Positions 1 through 5,590 of a DNA stretch of 6,914 nucleotides are shown here, one piece after another. How positions within the stretch are numbered: the stretch's first letter is position 1; each line of letters begins with the position of its first letter. Both the position numbers and the translations under genes were made by a program. A model generated the notes under the pieces. The model made no database searches. It had not been told where the DNA came from and saw only the letters and a list, made by a program, of their open reading frames with translations. The stretch lies in the NCBI GenBank assembly GCA_030669445.1, contig DAOVDP010000061.1, forward strand, positions 1 through 6,914. The letters run 5' to 3'. Source of the DNA: Candidatus Latescibacterota bacterium. GTDB lineage: Bacteria > Latescibacterota > MVCY01.

Positions 1-384
1 CGGTTCTTAGACCCTCTGGCCGATAAAATCCTCACCTTTTCAGTTCTTGTCTCTCTGGTTATTAAAGGTTTGGTTGCCGCTTGGATGGTAGGGGTCATCC
101 TGGTGCGAGAGATAGTCATCACTGGTATGCGGGTGCGGGGCCTGCGTAGTGGCCGACAGATGGCAACCTCAAAGCTGGCCAAGTGGAAAACAGCAATTCA
201 GTTGGCTGTCATCTTCACTTTTCTGGTGTTTCTCAACCTCCAAAAGACTTTTATTCGATGGAGGATACATTCCCCTCTGTTGGATGATGATTTTTCTCAC
301 TATTTTCTCAACGGAGCAACGATGGCAATGATGGTCTTGGCGCTCGTTTCGGCTGTGCCGTATCTTCTCGGTCGTAGCAAGTAA
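1..384 (+). CDS. pgsA: CDP-diacylglycerol--glycerol-3-phosphate 3-phosphatidyltransferase, C-terminal part
   Basis: Inner-membrane enzyme that condenses CDP-diacylglycerol with sn-glycerol-3-phosphate to give phosphatidylglycerophosphate, the committed step to phosphatidylglycerol and cardiolipin. The reading frame is open from the first base and ends at TAA 382-384, leaving 127 codons of a protein usually near 180 residues, so the N-terminal third lies outside the window. The second half of the CDP-alcohol phosphotransferase signature is visible at the left edge as RFLDPLADK. It carries the last two catalytic aspartates (visible residues 4 and 8), which bind metal and act in catalysis; the upstream DG..AR half is missing. 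Three hydrophobic stretches (about residues 10-32, 62-80 and 103-120) fit the family's membrane helices, with the VREIVITGMR block typical of PgsA between the first two. It converges with the DUF4432 gene, with 22 nt between stops and no visible hairpin terminator. A phosphatidylserine or other CDP-alcohol transferase is less likely given the PgsA-type VREI..T.(M)R segment. Confidence 0.87.
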   Translation, partial: RFLDPLADKILTFSVLVSLVIKGLVAAWMVGVILVREIVITGMRVRGLRSGRQMATSKLAKWKTAIQLAVIFTFLVFLNLQKTFIRWRIHSPLLDDDFSHYFLNGATMAMMVLALVSAVPYLLGRSK

Positions 385-406
385 TGCCATAGTGATTTGG
401 GGTATA

Positions 407-1498
407 TTATCGAACCTTAATCTCTCCCACCATCTCCTCAAATTGGTTGATCTGCTGCTTTGAGGTAAGTACCCCTATCTCTATCTCATATCGTCGTGTC
501 TCACCCGGTTCTAAAAACTCCAGCTCTCCGCTCTCCCTTGCCTTGGCCCTGCCTTCTACCCGGCAGTTGGCGGGCTCGATTCCTACCACATAACAGCCCT
601 CCCCGTTCATCTTCCATTCTACCAACACAGGTAATTGCTGCTTTTTGTATTTGAGGTAAAAACCAATTCCTTCTCCGTTTCCAAAACTTTTGTTCACTAA
701 GGCGACATAGGTGTAGCCTTGTTGGTCGGTCTTTAGGTCAAGGTAGTAAACACGCTCTTTAAAACCCGGAGTAGGAGGAAGAAAATGGTTATATCTTTCC
801 ATCTCTACCTTAGCCTCTTCGTCTCGGGGTTGGAACGAACCCACCGGACAGATGAGTTCGGAGCCCTCGGCTACTACTGGGAATCCGCCGTTTATGTGAT
901 AGAGAATCATATGGGGGGTTCGTTCAAAACCTAAATTCTCTACTGTGTCTTCAAGTTTCAGTCTGCTTTCCCCCAGCCAGGCGGTTATTCTTCGGGTAAG
1001 ACAGATGTTTTCCCCAAAGACTGCGGCTTCCCTTATCTTTCCTTGAGTCCACACTATGTAGTCCCCTTCTTCCCAGTACCCGTCGGCTAAGACATTTTGA
1101 GCGGGGAGGTTAGAGATTCTGCCGTGTAATCCCAACGGCTCTCCCTGATCTACACAGGGTTCACCCAGATGGGTCAATCCACAGGTGGTAAGCAAACCAC
1201 CGAAGAAACTTCTGAGCCACCTCAATCCCTGGGGTTCAAAGAAAGCGGGCGAGACCTCGCCAGTACAGGAGCGCCAGCACAGAGGTGTCCCTCGGTACTC
1301 AGCGAAACTTATGTCCATTCCTCTGCCAGGCAAAACAGTGAAATTCAACCCACTGCCAGTCCGAAAGTCCACCGCTTCTGTTCCTGCTGCCTTCCCTTCT
1401 CCCAGCCAGTATCTCTTTACTCCTCCTACCTGGGAGATGTCGCCGATGTGACGCAGCAGGTCCCTCTTGGTAAAAGCTTTCCCATATAGTTTAGGCAT
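407..1498 (-). CDS. DUF4432 family aldose 1-epimerase-like protein
   Basis: A 363-residue soluble protein resembling the DUF4432 branch of the galactose mutarotase-like beta-sandwich fold. Visible family features are the N-terminal MPKLYGK block, GDISQV at 19-24, VLPGRGMDIS at 55-64, CGLTHLGEP at 106-114, the LHGRIS histidine motif at 124-129, LYHINGGFP at 199-207 and GIEPANC at 306-312. By family it probably binds a sugar or sugar derivative, and several members sit in carbohydrate-catabolism loci; the exact substrate cannot be read from sequence. I place the start at ATG 1498-1496 because homologues begin at MPKLYG; an in-frame GTG at 1519 would add seven residues but lies inside the Shine-Dalgarno sequence. 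There is no signal peptide, so it is likely cytoplasmic. It lies 43 nt after exbD on the same strand and may be cotranscribed with the exb genes, though no functional link is obvious. An independent unrecognised promoter inside exbD cannot be excluded. Confidence 0.85.
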   Translation of the reverse strand: MPKLYGKAFTKRDLLRHIGDISQVGGVKRYWLGEGKAAGTEAVDFRTGSGLNFTVLPGRGMDISFAEYRGTPLCWRSCTGEVSPAFFEPQGLRWLRSFFGGLLTTCGLTHLGEPCVDQGEPLGLHGRISNLPAQNVLADGYWEEGDYIVWTQGKIREAAVFGENICLTRRITAWLGESRLKLEDTVENLGFERTPHMILYHINGGFPVVAEGSELICPVGSFQPRDEEAKVEMERYNHFLPPTPGFKERVYYLDLKTDQQGYTYVALVNKSFGNGEGIGFYLKYKKQQLPVLVEWKMNGEGCYVVGIEPANCRVEGRAKARESGELEFLEPGETRRYEIEIGVLTSKQQINQFEEMVGEIKVR

Positions 1499-1514
1499 TT
1501 TTGAAGAGCGGAAA

Positions 1515-1526
1515 ATCACCTCCTTT
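1515..1526 (-). promoter_or_regulatory. Extended Shine-Dalgarno upstream of DUF4432 gene
   Basis: On the minus strand this reads AAAGGAGGTGAT, which is complementary over all 12 bases to the usual bacterial 16S rRNA 3' end. It lies in the 43-nt gap between exbD and the DUF4432 gene. The odd point is distance: from the end of GGAGG to ATG 1498 is 20 nt, where 5-9 is normal, and no better placed ATG, GTG or TTG exists in that frame between them. Either initiation tolerates the long spacing, or an atypical start codon nearer the site is used. Confidence 0.5.
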
Positions 1527-1541
1527 TTGCATTCTGTCCTC

Positions 1542-1949
1542 TCACTTTTTTCTTCTGGTAGCGAAGTTTATCCTCAACGCTTCAGTCTTCTTCAATTCCT
1601 CCATAATGTCCGAAACAATTCCATAGGGCACATTCCTGTCGCACTTCAGAGAGACAATAATTCTGGGATTCTTGGACAGTTTCCGGTAGATAACGGAACG
1701 CACTTGCGGCATATTCACTATCATATCATCAATGCATATCCTTCCCTCTGCTGTTGCCCAGATATAGGTGATGTTCCTTTTGGTCTCAATCCGCTCTATT
1801 TTCTTGGCTGAGGGCAGCTCCACTGACAGTCCCCGATATCGGACAAAGACCGTGGAGACCATAAAGAAGACCAGCAGCAGAAAAACTATATCTGATAATG
1901 AACTGGTGGGAATAACCGCCTCTACGCTCACTTTTCGTTTGAATCTCAT
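1542..1949 (-). CDS. exbD: ExbD/TolR family biopolymer transport protein (second copy)
   Basis: A 135-residue single-pass inner-membrane protein with a periplasmic C-terminal domain, the stator partner of ExbB in a proton-driven motor. A short basic cytoplasmic N-terminus (RFKRK) leads into one membrane helix at about 19-40, beginning SSLSDIVFLLLVFF. Asp20 sits where the essential proton-carrying aspartate of ExbD (Asp25) and TolR (Asp23) lies. The periplasmic part (about 41-135) contains the IIVSLKCDRNVPYG block typical of the family. It starts 5 nt after the stop of the upstream exbD. GGAG inside the end of that gene lies 8 nt from ATG 1949, so the two are probably translationally coupled. 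It shares the motif order VIPT.SL.DI and NPR.IVSLK.DR with its neighbour, indicating tandem duplication and divergence. Whether it serves a TonB-like, Tol-like or other partner cannot be told here, since no tonB or tolA is in view. Confidence 0.9.
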   Translation of the reverse strand: MRFKRKVSVEAVIPTSSLSDIVFLLLVFFMVSTVFVRYRGLSVELPSAKKIERIETKRNITYIWATAEGRICIDDMIVNMPQVRSVIYRKLSKNPRIIVSLKCDRNVPYGIVSDIMEELKKTEALRINFATRRKK

Positions 1950-1954
1950 CTTTA

Positions 1955-2353
1955 CTACTCCGGTGACGCAATGGATATACGCTTGGCACCAGCCAGTTTT
2001 ACCTGGTCCAGTACCTCGATGAAGACCTCATATTTGGTTTCCCGGTCAGCTTTCAGAGAGACAATGAGCCTGGGGTTTTCTGCTAACCTGGTTTTTACTT
2101 CCTCTCTGAGTTGGGCTATGGGGATAATTTTCCCCTCGCACATAATCTCCCCTAAAGCGTTAACCCAGATATGGCATATGTTCTTCTTCTGCACTTCTAT
2201 AGCTTGACCTAATGCAGGTAAGGTCAGGCCAATTCCTTTGTCCATATGCATAGTAGTGGTGACCAGGAAAAAAATAATCAGAAGAAAAGCTATGTCAGGC
2301 AGTGAAGCTGTGGGAATTACAGGCCTGGCTATTTTTTTGCTTCTGGGGATCAT
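1955..2353 (-). CDS. exbD: ExbD/TolR family biopolymer transport protein (first copy)
   Basis: A 132-residue ExbD/TolR protein: a cytoplasmic basic N-terminus, one membrane helix at about 19-40 (ASLPDIAFLLIIFFLV) with the conserved proton-pathway aspartate at position 20, then a periplasmic domain with NPRLIVSLKADRETKYE. Length fits the family (about 130-145). ATG 2353-2351 overlaps the TGA of exbB (2352-2350) in an ATGA junction, the classic sign of coupled translation and a fixed expression ratio with ExbB. A GGGAG about 10 nt upstream, inside the exbB end, can serve as ribosome site. The protein is expected to form, alone or with the adjacent paralogue, the dimeric peptidoglycan-facing rotor inside an ExbB pentamer. 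The presence of two ExbDs after one ExbB argues against a plain tolQ-tolR pair. Confidence 0.92.
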   Translation of the reverse strand: MIPRSKKIARPVIPTASLPDIAFLLIIFFLVTTTMHMDKGIGLTLPALGQAIEVQKKNICHIWVNALGEIMCEGKIIPIAQLREEVKTRLAENPRLIVSLKADRETKYEVFIEVLDQVKLAGAKRISIASPE

Positions 2354-2991
2354 TTTTTACTCTCTCCCATTTGACCCTGTTCAGTATATCCCATATCCAC
2401 TAAGGTATCAACCAGGGCGATGGAACTCTCTTCCATATCGATCACTATTTTGTCGATTCTGGAGGCAAAGAAGTTGTAGAATGCCTGAATCAGAATAGCG
2501 ACAGCCAGTCCGGCGGCGGTGGTGATAAGGGCTTCAGAGATACCTCCAGCGACTATGCTGGGCTCTACATCGCCTCTGCGGGCAATAGCGGAGAAAGCTC
2601 TGATCATCCCGCTAACCGTTCCCAGAAAGCCCAGAAGGGGAGCAATGCTGATGATGGTGGAAAGCCAGATCATGCCCTTCTCTAAGAAGGCCATCTCTAT
2701 AGAACCGCCATCCTCAATGGCCTTTTCCATTCGCTCTAACCCATGCTCGGTCTTTAGCAAGGCAGCGTGAAATATTGAGGCCACAGGCCCTCTGGTGTTA
2801 GCACAGACCTCAATAGCACCTACAACCCCTGACTCTTCCAGGGATTGCTGAACCTTAATGAAAAACTTCTTGGCGTTAATTGAGGCCCGGGTTAAACTCC
2901 AGAAACGCTCAAAAACAAAGGCTATTCCTATTACTAAACATACCAACAAGGGCCACATAAAAGGCCCCCCCTTGTTGAACAACTCAACCAT
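2350..2991 (-). CDS. exbB: ExbB/TolQ/MotA-family proton channel protein
   Basis: A 213-residue inner-membrane protein forming the pentameric proton-channel stator of an Exb/Tol-type motor. Membrane helices lie at about 12-29, 108-132 and 150-175, with a long cytoplasmic loop between the first two, the usual three-helix ExbB topology. Key channel residues are present: Thr125 in GFLGTVSGM (matching E. coli ExbB Thr148), and Glu153 and Thr158 in GGISEALITTAAGL (matching Glu176 and Thr181). ATG 2991 follows GGAG with 8 nt spacing. It heads the minus-strand unit exbB-exbD-exbD, with a promoter candidate at 3133-3161. A run of seven G residues at codons 7-9 lies inside a stem-loop-forming stretch (2945-2976) close to the start codon. 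TolQ is the alternative name, but no tolA, tolB or pal is adjacent. Confidence 0.92.
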   Translation of the reverse strand: MVELFNKGGPFMWPLLVCLVIGIAFVFERFWSLTRASINAKKFFIKVQQSLEESGVVGAIEVCANTRGPVASIFHAALLKTEHGLERMEKAIEDGGSIEMAFLEKGMIWLSTIISIAPLLGFLGTVSGMIRAFSAIARRGDVEPSIVAGGISEALITTAAGLAVAILIQAFYNFFASRIDKIVIDMEESSIALVDTLVDMGYTEQGQMGESKK

Positions 2992-3042
2992 TGCTTCATC
3001 TCCTTTTTGATGTGGTTGATGATTTCTGGCTCTTCAGCAAAT

Positions 3043-3065
3043 GCAGAGAAATATGTATTCTCTGC
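3043..3065. repeat. Perfect inverted repeat in exbB leader
   Basis: GCAGAGAA (3043-3050), 7-nt spacer, TTCTCTGC (3058-3065). It lies 52-74 nt upstream of the exbB start and, if the promoter at 3133-3161 is used, within the transcribed leader about 60 nt after the start of transcription. There is no U-tract next to it, so it is not an intrinsic terminator. A leader hairpin or a dimeric-regulator operator are both possible. Confidence 0.6.
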
Positions 3066-3132
3066 GTGGAAAGACTTTTTACTAACAAACCAGTTGGTAA
3101 GTGATGAAATAAACGACATCAAGATAGTTCTA

Positions 3133-3161
3133 AAAATACACTATCTATTCAGCTCTGTCAA
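3133..3161 (-). promoter_or_regulatory. Sigma-70-type promoter candidate for exbB operon
   Basis: Read on the minus strand: TTGACA (3161-3156), a 17-nt spacer, then TATTTT (3138-3133). The -35 box matches consensus perfectly and the spacer is optimal. Transcription would begin near 3126, giving an exbB leader of about 135 nt. Assigned by sequence match only. Confidence 0.6.
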
Positions 3162-3186
3162 TACATTTCTGAAAGTGCTCTCTTTA

Positions 3187-3205
3187 AAACCAATTGTTAT
3201 GGTTT
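3187..3205. repeat. Short inverted repeat upstream of exbB promoter
   Basis: AAACCA (3187-3192) and TGGTTT (3200-3205) with a 7-nt spacer, about 26 bp upstream of the exbB -35 box. This is a plausible activator or repressor half-site pair, but 6-bp arms in AT-rich DNA also occur by chance. Confidence 0.3.
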
Positions 3206-3346
3206 CAGCGTTGGGGGGAGAAATCTGTGTAGTTGATTAAGATAACCGCACAGTGGATTCAAGCGTCGATAGCTCAACAACCGAACAAAGATCGCGAGAC
3301 AAGCTCTTTAGTTTTCTTTGCATAGATGGCTCCACATAAAAATCAC

Positions 3347-3375
3347 TTTACAGTCGATGGCTTTTGTTGTATATT
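3347..3375 (+). promoter_or_regulatory. Sigma-70-type promoter candidate for cysE
   Basis: TTTACA (3347-3352), a 17-nt spacer, TATATT (3370-3375). Both boxes are near consensus with ideal spacing. The predicted transcript start (about 3382) falls inside the GGGGAGGAGG ribosome site (3379-3388), so the leader would be only about 12 nt and would keep GAGGAGG. That tight arrangement leaves no room for leader-based control and makes the call somewhat uncertain. Confidence 0.5.
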
Positions 3376-3393
3376 GCCGGGGAGGAGGTAGCT

Positions 3394-4134
3394 ATGCTCA
3401 GAAGGGTAAAGGAAGACATCCAAACTGTTTTCAACAGGGACCCGGCAGCCAAAAGTGTCCTGGAGGTGATCCTGTGCTATCCAGGGCTTCATGCTATATG
3501 GCTGCATCGGGTAGCACACTGGTTTTATCAGCGGAACAGGTATCTGGGCGCTCGGTTCATCTCCCATATCAGCAGATGGCTCACCGGGGTTGAGATCCAC
3601 CCCGGGGTGAAGATAGGCAGGAGGTTCTTCATCGATCACGGAATGGGAGTGGTAGTTGGGGAAACTGCAGAGATCGGTGATGATTGCCTTCTTTACCAAG
3701 GGGTAGTGTTGGGAGGCACCTCTCTGAAAAAGGAGAAACGGCACCCTACTCTGGGCAACAATGTGGTGGTGGGCGCAGGCGCTACTATCCTGGGGGCAAT
3801 AAACATCGGCTCAGGGGCAAAGATAGGTTCAGGCTCTGTGGTGATCCGAGATGTACCCAAAGGAGCCACTGTGGTGGGCATCCCCGGCAGAATAGTAGAA
3901 GAACATCGAAAACCAGTGATTGACCTGGAACACGGCAAGCTCCCTGATCCAGTGGCTGAAGCCGTCCGCTTGGTGCTGAAGAAAGAGGAAGAGATCGAAA
4001 AAAGAGTGCGAGAGTTGGAAAACTTAGAGGGAATAACCTCTCGTATAGACGAATACATAGAAAAAAAGAAAAAAGAGATCGAGAGAGAATTCTGGGAAAG
4101 CGGCCAGGGTAACAATTCGAAGGCAAAACCTTGA
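3394..4134 (+). CDS. cysE: Serine O-acetyltransferase
   Basis: Transfers acetyl from acetyl-CoA to L-serine to make O-acetylserine, the precursor of cysteine; cytoplasmic. The 246-residue protein has an N-terminal helical domain (about 1-62) with the family's YPG.HA...HR.AHW segment, then a left-handed beta-helix of hexapeptide repeats (about 63-165). The latter includes the signature [19 protein letters not shown]. Catalytic Asp81-His82 and His117 (KRHPTLG) are present, and the acetyl-CoA-binding GIPGR end of the helix is at 162-166. ATG 3394 is chosen over TTG 3364 because GGGGAGGAGG ends 5 nt before it. The C-terminal tail (about 190-246) is rich in alternating Glu, Lys and Arg and looks like a charged helix or coiled coil. 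It ends KAKP rather than the C-terminal Ile that docks into cysteine synthase in enteric CysE. No cysK is next to it; it appears monocistronic. Confidence 0.93.
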   Translation: MLRRVKEDIQTVFNRDPAAKSVLEVILCYPGLHAIWLHRVAHWFYQRNRYLGARFISHISRWLTGVEIHPGVKIGRRFFIDHGMGVVVGETAEIGDDCLLYQGVVLGGTSLKKEKRHPTLGNNVVVGAGATILGAINIGSGAKIGSGSVVIRDVPKGATVVGIPGRIVEEHRKPVIDLEHGKLPDPVAEAVRLVLKKEEEIEKRVRELENLEGITSRIDEYIEKKKKEIEREFWESGQGNNSKAKP

Positions 4135-4161
4135 CCGCCTCTTCTGGTAACCCGTTGTCTC

Positions 4162-4367
4162 GGTAATATTAACCAATGGTACTATTTGCTGGTGGGTAAC
4201 AATCTTGCAAAATTAGCGTTCGTACAGGTCTCCGTAGGGGCAACCCTCCGTGGTTGCCCAATCAATATCAGGATCAGGGCAGGCACGGGGGCCTGCCCCT
4301 ACGAAAATGTGCCTATAATCCTTTATCTTCCAAAGGTTGTTGCGAAATAGCACCATTGGTTATTACC
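4162..4367. repeat. 206-bp element bounded by long inverted repeats (MITE-like)
   Basis: The left arm (4162-4187, beginning GGTAATATTAACCAATGGT) is the inverted complement of the right arm (4345-4367). The arms match at 22 of 23 positions once a 3-nt TTA insertion in the left arm is allowed for. No open frame between them looks coding, and I see no clear target-site duplication outside the arms. The element fills most of the 269-bp gap between the convergent cysE and oxidoreductase genes. It looks like a non-autonomous miniature inverted-repeat element, or a large extragenic palindrome. A second palindromic unit (4233-4303) is nested inside. Confidence 0.65.
4233..4303. repeat. 71-bp palindromic repeat with two hairpins, nested
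   Basis: Ends are perfect 10-bp inverted repeats, CGTAGGGGCA (4233-4242) and TGCCCCTACG (4294-4303). Each half also folds alone: GGGCAACC/GGTTGCCC (4238-4245 with 4252-4259) and GGGCAGGC/GCCTGCCC (4277-4284 with 4291-4298), each an 8-bp stem with a 6-nt loop. CGTAGGGGC-type palindromes of this kind are familiar as dispersed intergenic repeats in many bacterial genomes. No U-tract follows either hairpin, so these are not standard terminators. Confidence 0.7.
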
Positions 4368-4403
4368 CCTCTGTTCGGCCATTCACCTTGATAAGATTTC
4401 TTT

Positions 4404-5450
4404 TTATAGGGCTATTTCCCTTCCTTTCCTTTGCGATTCATATATTGATAGGATCAACTCCACTGGTCTCCTGGCACTTTCACCGCTGATCATTGGCTCT
4501 CTGCCATTCAGTACGGCATCGGCCATATCAGCAATCAGCTCGATATGCCCCTCCATTCCAATGGCAGTGGGATCTGATACCCCGCCGGCGTGTTTCTCTT
4601 CGATCGGAACCTGCTTTTCCTCAGCCATCTCATCTTCATCGGCAGTGGTAGCCCATTGGGTGATCCTATCATTATGGATAGTGATTGTTCCCTTCTTGCC
4701 GTGCAATTCGATCTTGGTCGATTGTCCAGGATTGACAGAGGTTGTTCCCTCTATGACTCCATAGGCCCCATTTTTGAAATGCAGCAGCGCCACTGCGGTA
4801 TCCTCAACAGGGATATCTCTGACGAGATGGGCACATTTAGCATAAACTGACTTTACCTCACCCATAATCCACAACAGAATGTCAATTCCATGAACCCCCT
4901 GGTTCATCAGGCATCCACCGCCGTCCAGTTCCCAAGTGCCACGCCACTGACCACTGTTGTAATACTTCTGTGAGCGGTAATATTTCAGATAGGCATCGCC
5001 CAAGACCATTTGTCCCAGTAGACCATCTTGAACAACCTCTCTGGTCTTTTTGTAGGAGCCATAGGTGCGTCTCTGGAATATGCATCCCAGCTTAGCTTTA
5101 TTTCTGTCACAGCTCTCTATCAGCCCGTCTATTTTGGCGAGACTGATGTCTAAAGGTTTCTCGCAGAGCAAATGTTTGCCTGCTTCAGCAGCGGCACAGC
5201 CCATATCGGCGTGCATGCCCGAGGGGGTACAGATGCAGACAACATCCACATCCCGGCAGGCTAACAACTCTCGAAAGTCCTTGTAAAAAGCAGGCATCCC
5301 CTGTTCATGAGCAAACTCTCTTCCTTTTTGCTCATCAATGTCACAAACCGCCACCAGTTCTGCGTCTTTACATTTTTCTATGCTCTTTGCATGGAAAGGC
5401 GCTATTACCCCACAGCCAATTATGCCAAACCCTAACTTGCCGTTTTTCAT
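4404..5450 (-). CDS. Gfo/Idh/MocA family NAD(P)-dependent oxidoreductase
   Basis: A 348-residue cytoplasmic dehydrogenase of the glucose-fructose oxidoreductase / inositol dehydrogenase family, which oxidises or reduces sugars, inositols or sugar nucleotides. The N-terminal Rossmann domain (about 5-125) has the nucleotide loop GIIGCGVIA at 9-17, Asp37 at the end of strand 2 (VAVCDID, suggesting NAD preference), CTPSGMH at 74-80 and the catalytic-lysine motif CEKPLD at 96-101 (Lys98). The C-terminal substrate domain includes GGGCLMNQGVHGID at 177-190, whose His187 and Asp190 are the usual active-site pair. There is no signal peptide. ATG 5450 follows AAGGAG with a good spacing. It is a single gene convergent to cysE and divergent from rho, with its own promoter candidate at 5519-5547. 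The substrate cannot be named; the DUF4432 protein elsewhere in the window is another probable sugar-handling protein but is not in the same unit. Confidence 0.93.
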   Translation of the reverse strand: MKNGKLGFGIIGCGVIAPFHAKSIEKCKDAELVAVCDIDEQKGREFAHEQGMPAFYKDFRELLACRDVDVVCICTPSGMHADMGCAAAEAGKHLLCEKPLDISLAKIDGLIESCDRNKAKLGCIFQRRTYGSYKKTREVVQDGLLGQMVLGDAYLKYYRSQKYYNSGQWRGTWELDGGGCLMNQGVHGIDILLWIMGEVKSVYAKCAHLVRDIPVEDTAVALLHFKNGAYGVIEGTTSVNPGQSTKIELHGKKGTITIHNDRITQWATTADEDEMAEEKQVPIEEKHAGGVSDPTAIGMEGHIELIADMADAVLNGREPMISGESARRPVELILSIYESQRKGREIAL

Positions 5451-5518
5451 CTTTCCACTCCTTGGTATGATCTGTTAACGACCTTTTTATGAGGCATCTC
5501 CACTCTGTGAAGGAGGTA

Positions 5519-5547
5519 AAAATACAACGAATTTTTCTTTAGGTCAA
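5519..5547 (-). promoter_or_regulatory. Promoter candidate for Gfo/Idh/MocA gene
   Basis: Minus strand: TTGACC (5547-5542), a 17-nt spacer, TATTTT (5524-5519). The expected transcript start is near 5512, giving a leader of about 62 nt. The -35 box is 8 bp from the -35 box of the divergent rho promoter. Confidence 0.55.
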
Positions 5548-5560
5548 GAAAAAACTTGAC
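5543..5560. repeat. Palindrome joining two divergent -35 boxes
   Basis: GTCAAG (5543-5548), six A residues, CTTGAC (5555-5560). The arms coincide with the -35 regions of the leftward oxidoreductase promoter and the rightward rho promoter. The symmetry may simply be two back-to-back -35 consensus boxes, but a regulator bound here would block or coordinate both promoters. Confidence 0.5.
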
Positions 5561-5584
5561 AACTGGTGAGCCGTTTTGTATCTT
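5556..5584 (+). promoter_or_regulatory. Promoter candidate for rho
   Basis: TTGACA (5556-5561), a 17-nt spacer, TATCTT (5579-5584). The -35 box is a perfect consensus match with optimal spacing. Transcription would start near 5591, leaving a leader of about 117 nt before the rho start codon. Confidence 0.6.
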
Positions 5585-5590
5585 TCAGAC

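Larger units (their letters stand above)
2992..3393. other. Divergent intergenic region between exbB and cysE
   Basis: About 400 bases without a convincing gene; open frames here lack coding character or ribosome sites. It holds a promoter candidate for exbB (3133-3161, minus), one for cysE (3347-3375, plus), a perfect 8-bp inverted repeat in the exbB leader (3043-3065) and a shorter 6-bp inverted repeat (3187-3205). I looked for T-box and S-box (SAM) riboswitch motifs upstream of cysE and saw none. The stretch 3206-3340 shows nothing I can name. Confidence 0.6.

Noticed and set aside
385..406. Bidirectional terminator between convergent pgsA and DUF4432 genes
   Set aside because: The 22-nt gap has no inverted repeat or T-run, so termination must happen within the opposing gene or be Rho-dependent.
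407..3000. Idea that exbB-exbD-exbD-DUF4432 forms a novel sugar-uptake machine
   Set aside because: Coorientation and the 43-nt gap alone do not support this. No TonB, TonB-dependent receptor or binding protein is in the window.
3007..3240. Possible 77-codon plus-strand gene in the exbB-cysE gap
   Set aside because: It has no ribosome site, its composition is not protein-like, and it runs antisense through the exbB promoter and leader. It looks like a chance open frame.
3241..3393. T-box or SAM riboswitch upstream of cysE
   Set aside because: I found neither the T-box consensus core nor S-box-like pairing motifs, and the promoter candidate sits too close to cysE to leave a leader.
4277..4303. 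Intrinsic terminator for cysE or the oxidoreductase from the GC-rich hairpins
   Set aside because: Stems are strong but neither strand has a following U-tract. They are better explained as halves of a palindromic repeat.
5510..5540. Strong Shine-Dalgarno-like AAGGAGGTAAA on the plus strand upstream of rho, hinting at a leader peptide
   Set aside because: No ATG, GTG or TTG follows within usable distance, and it lies upstream of the rho promoter candidate. Most of it is transcribed, if at all, as the start of the opposite-strand leader.
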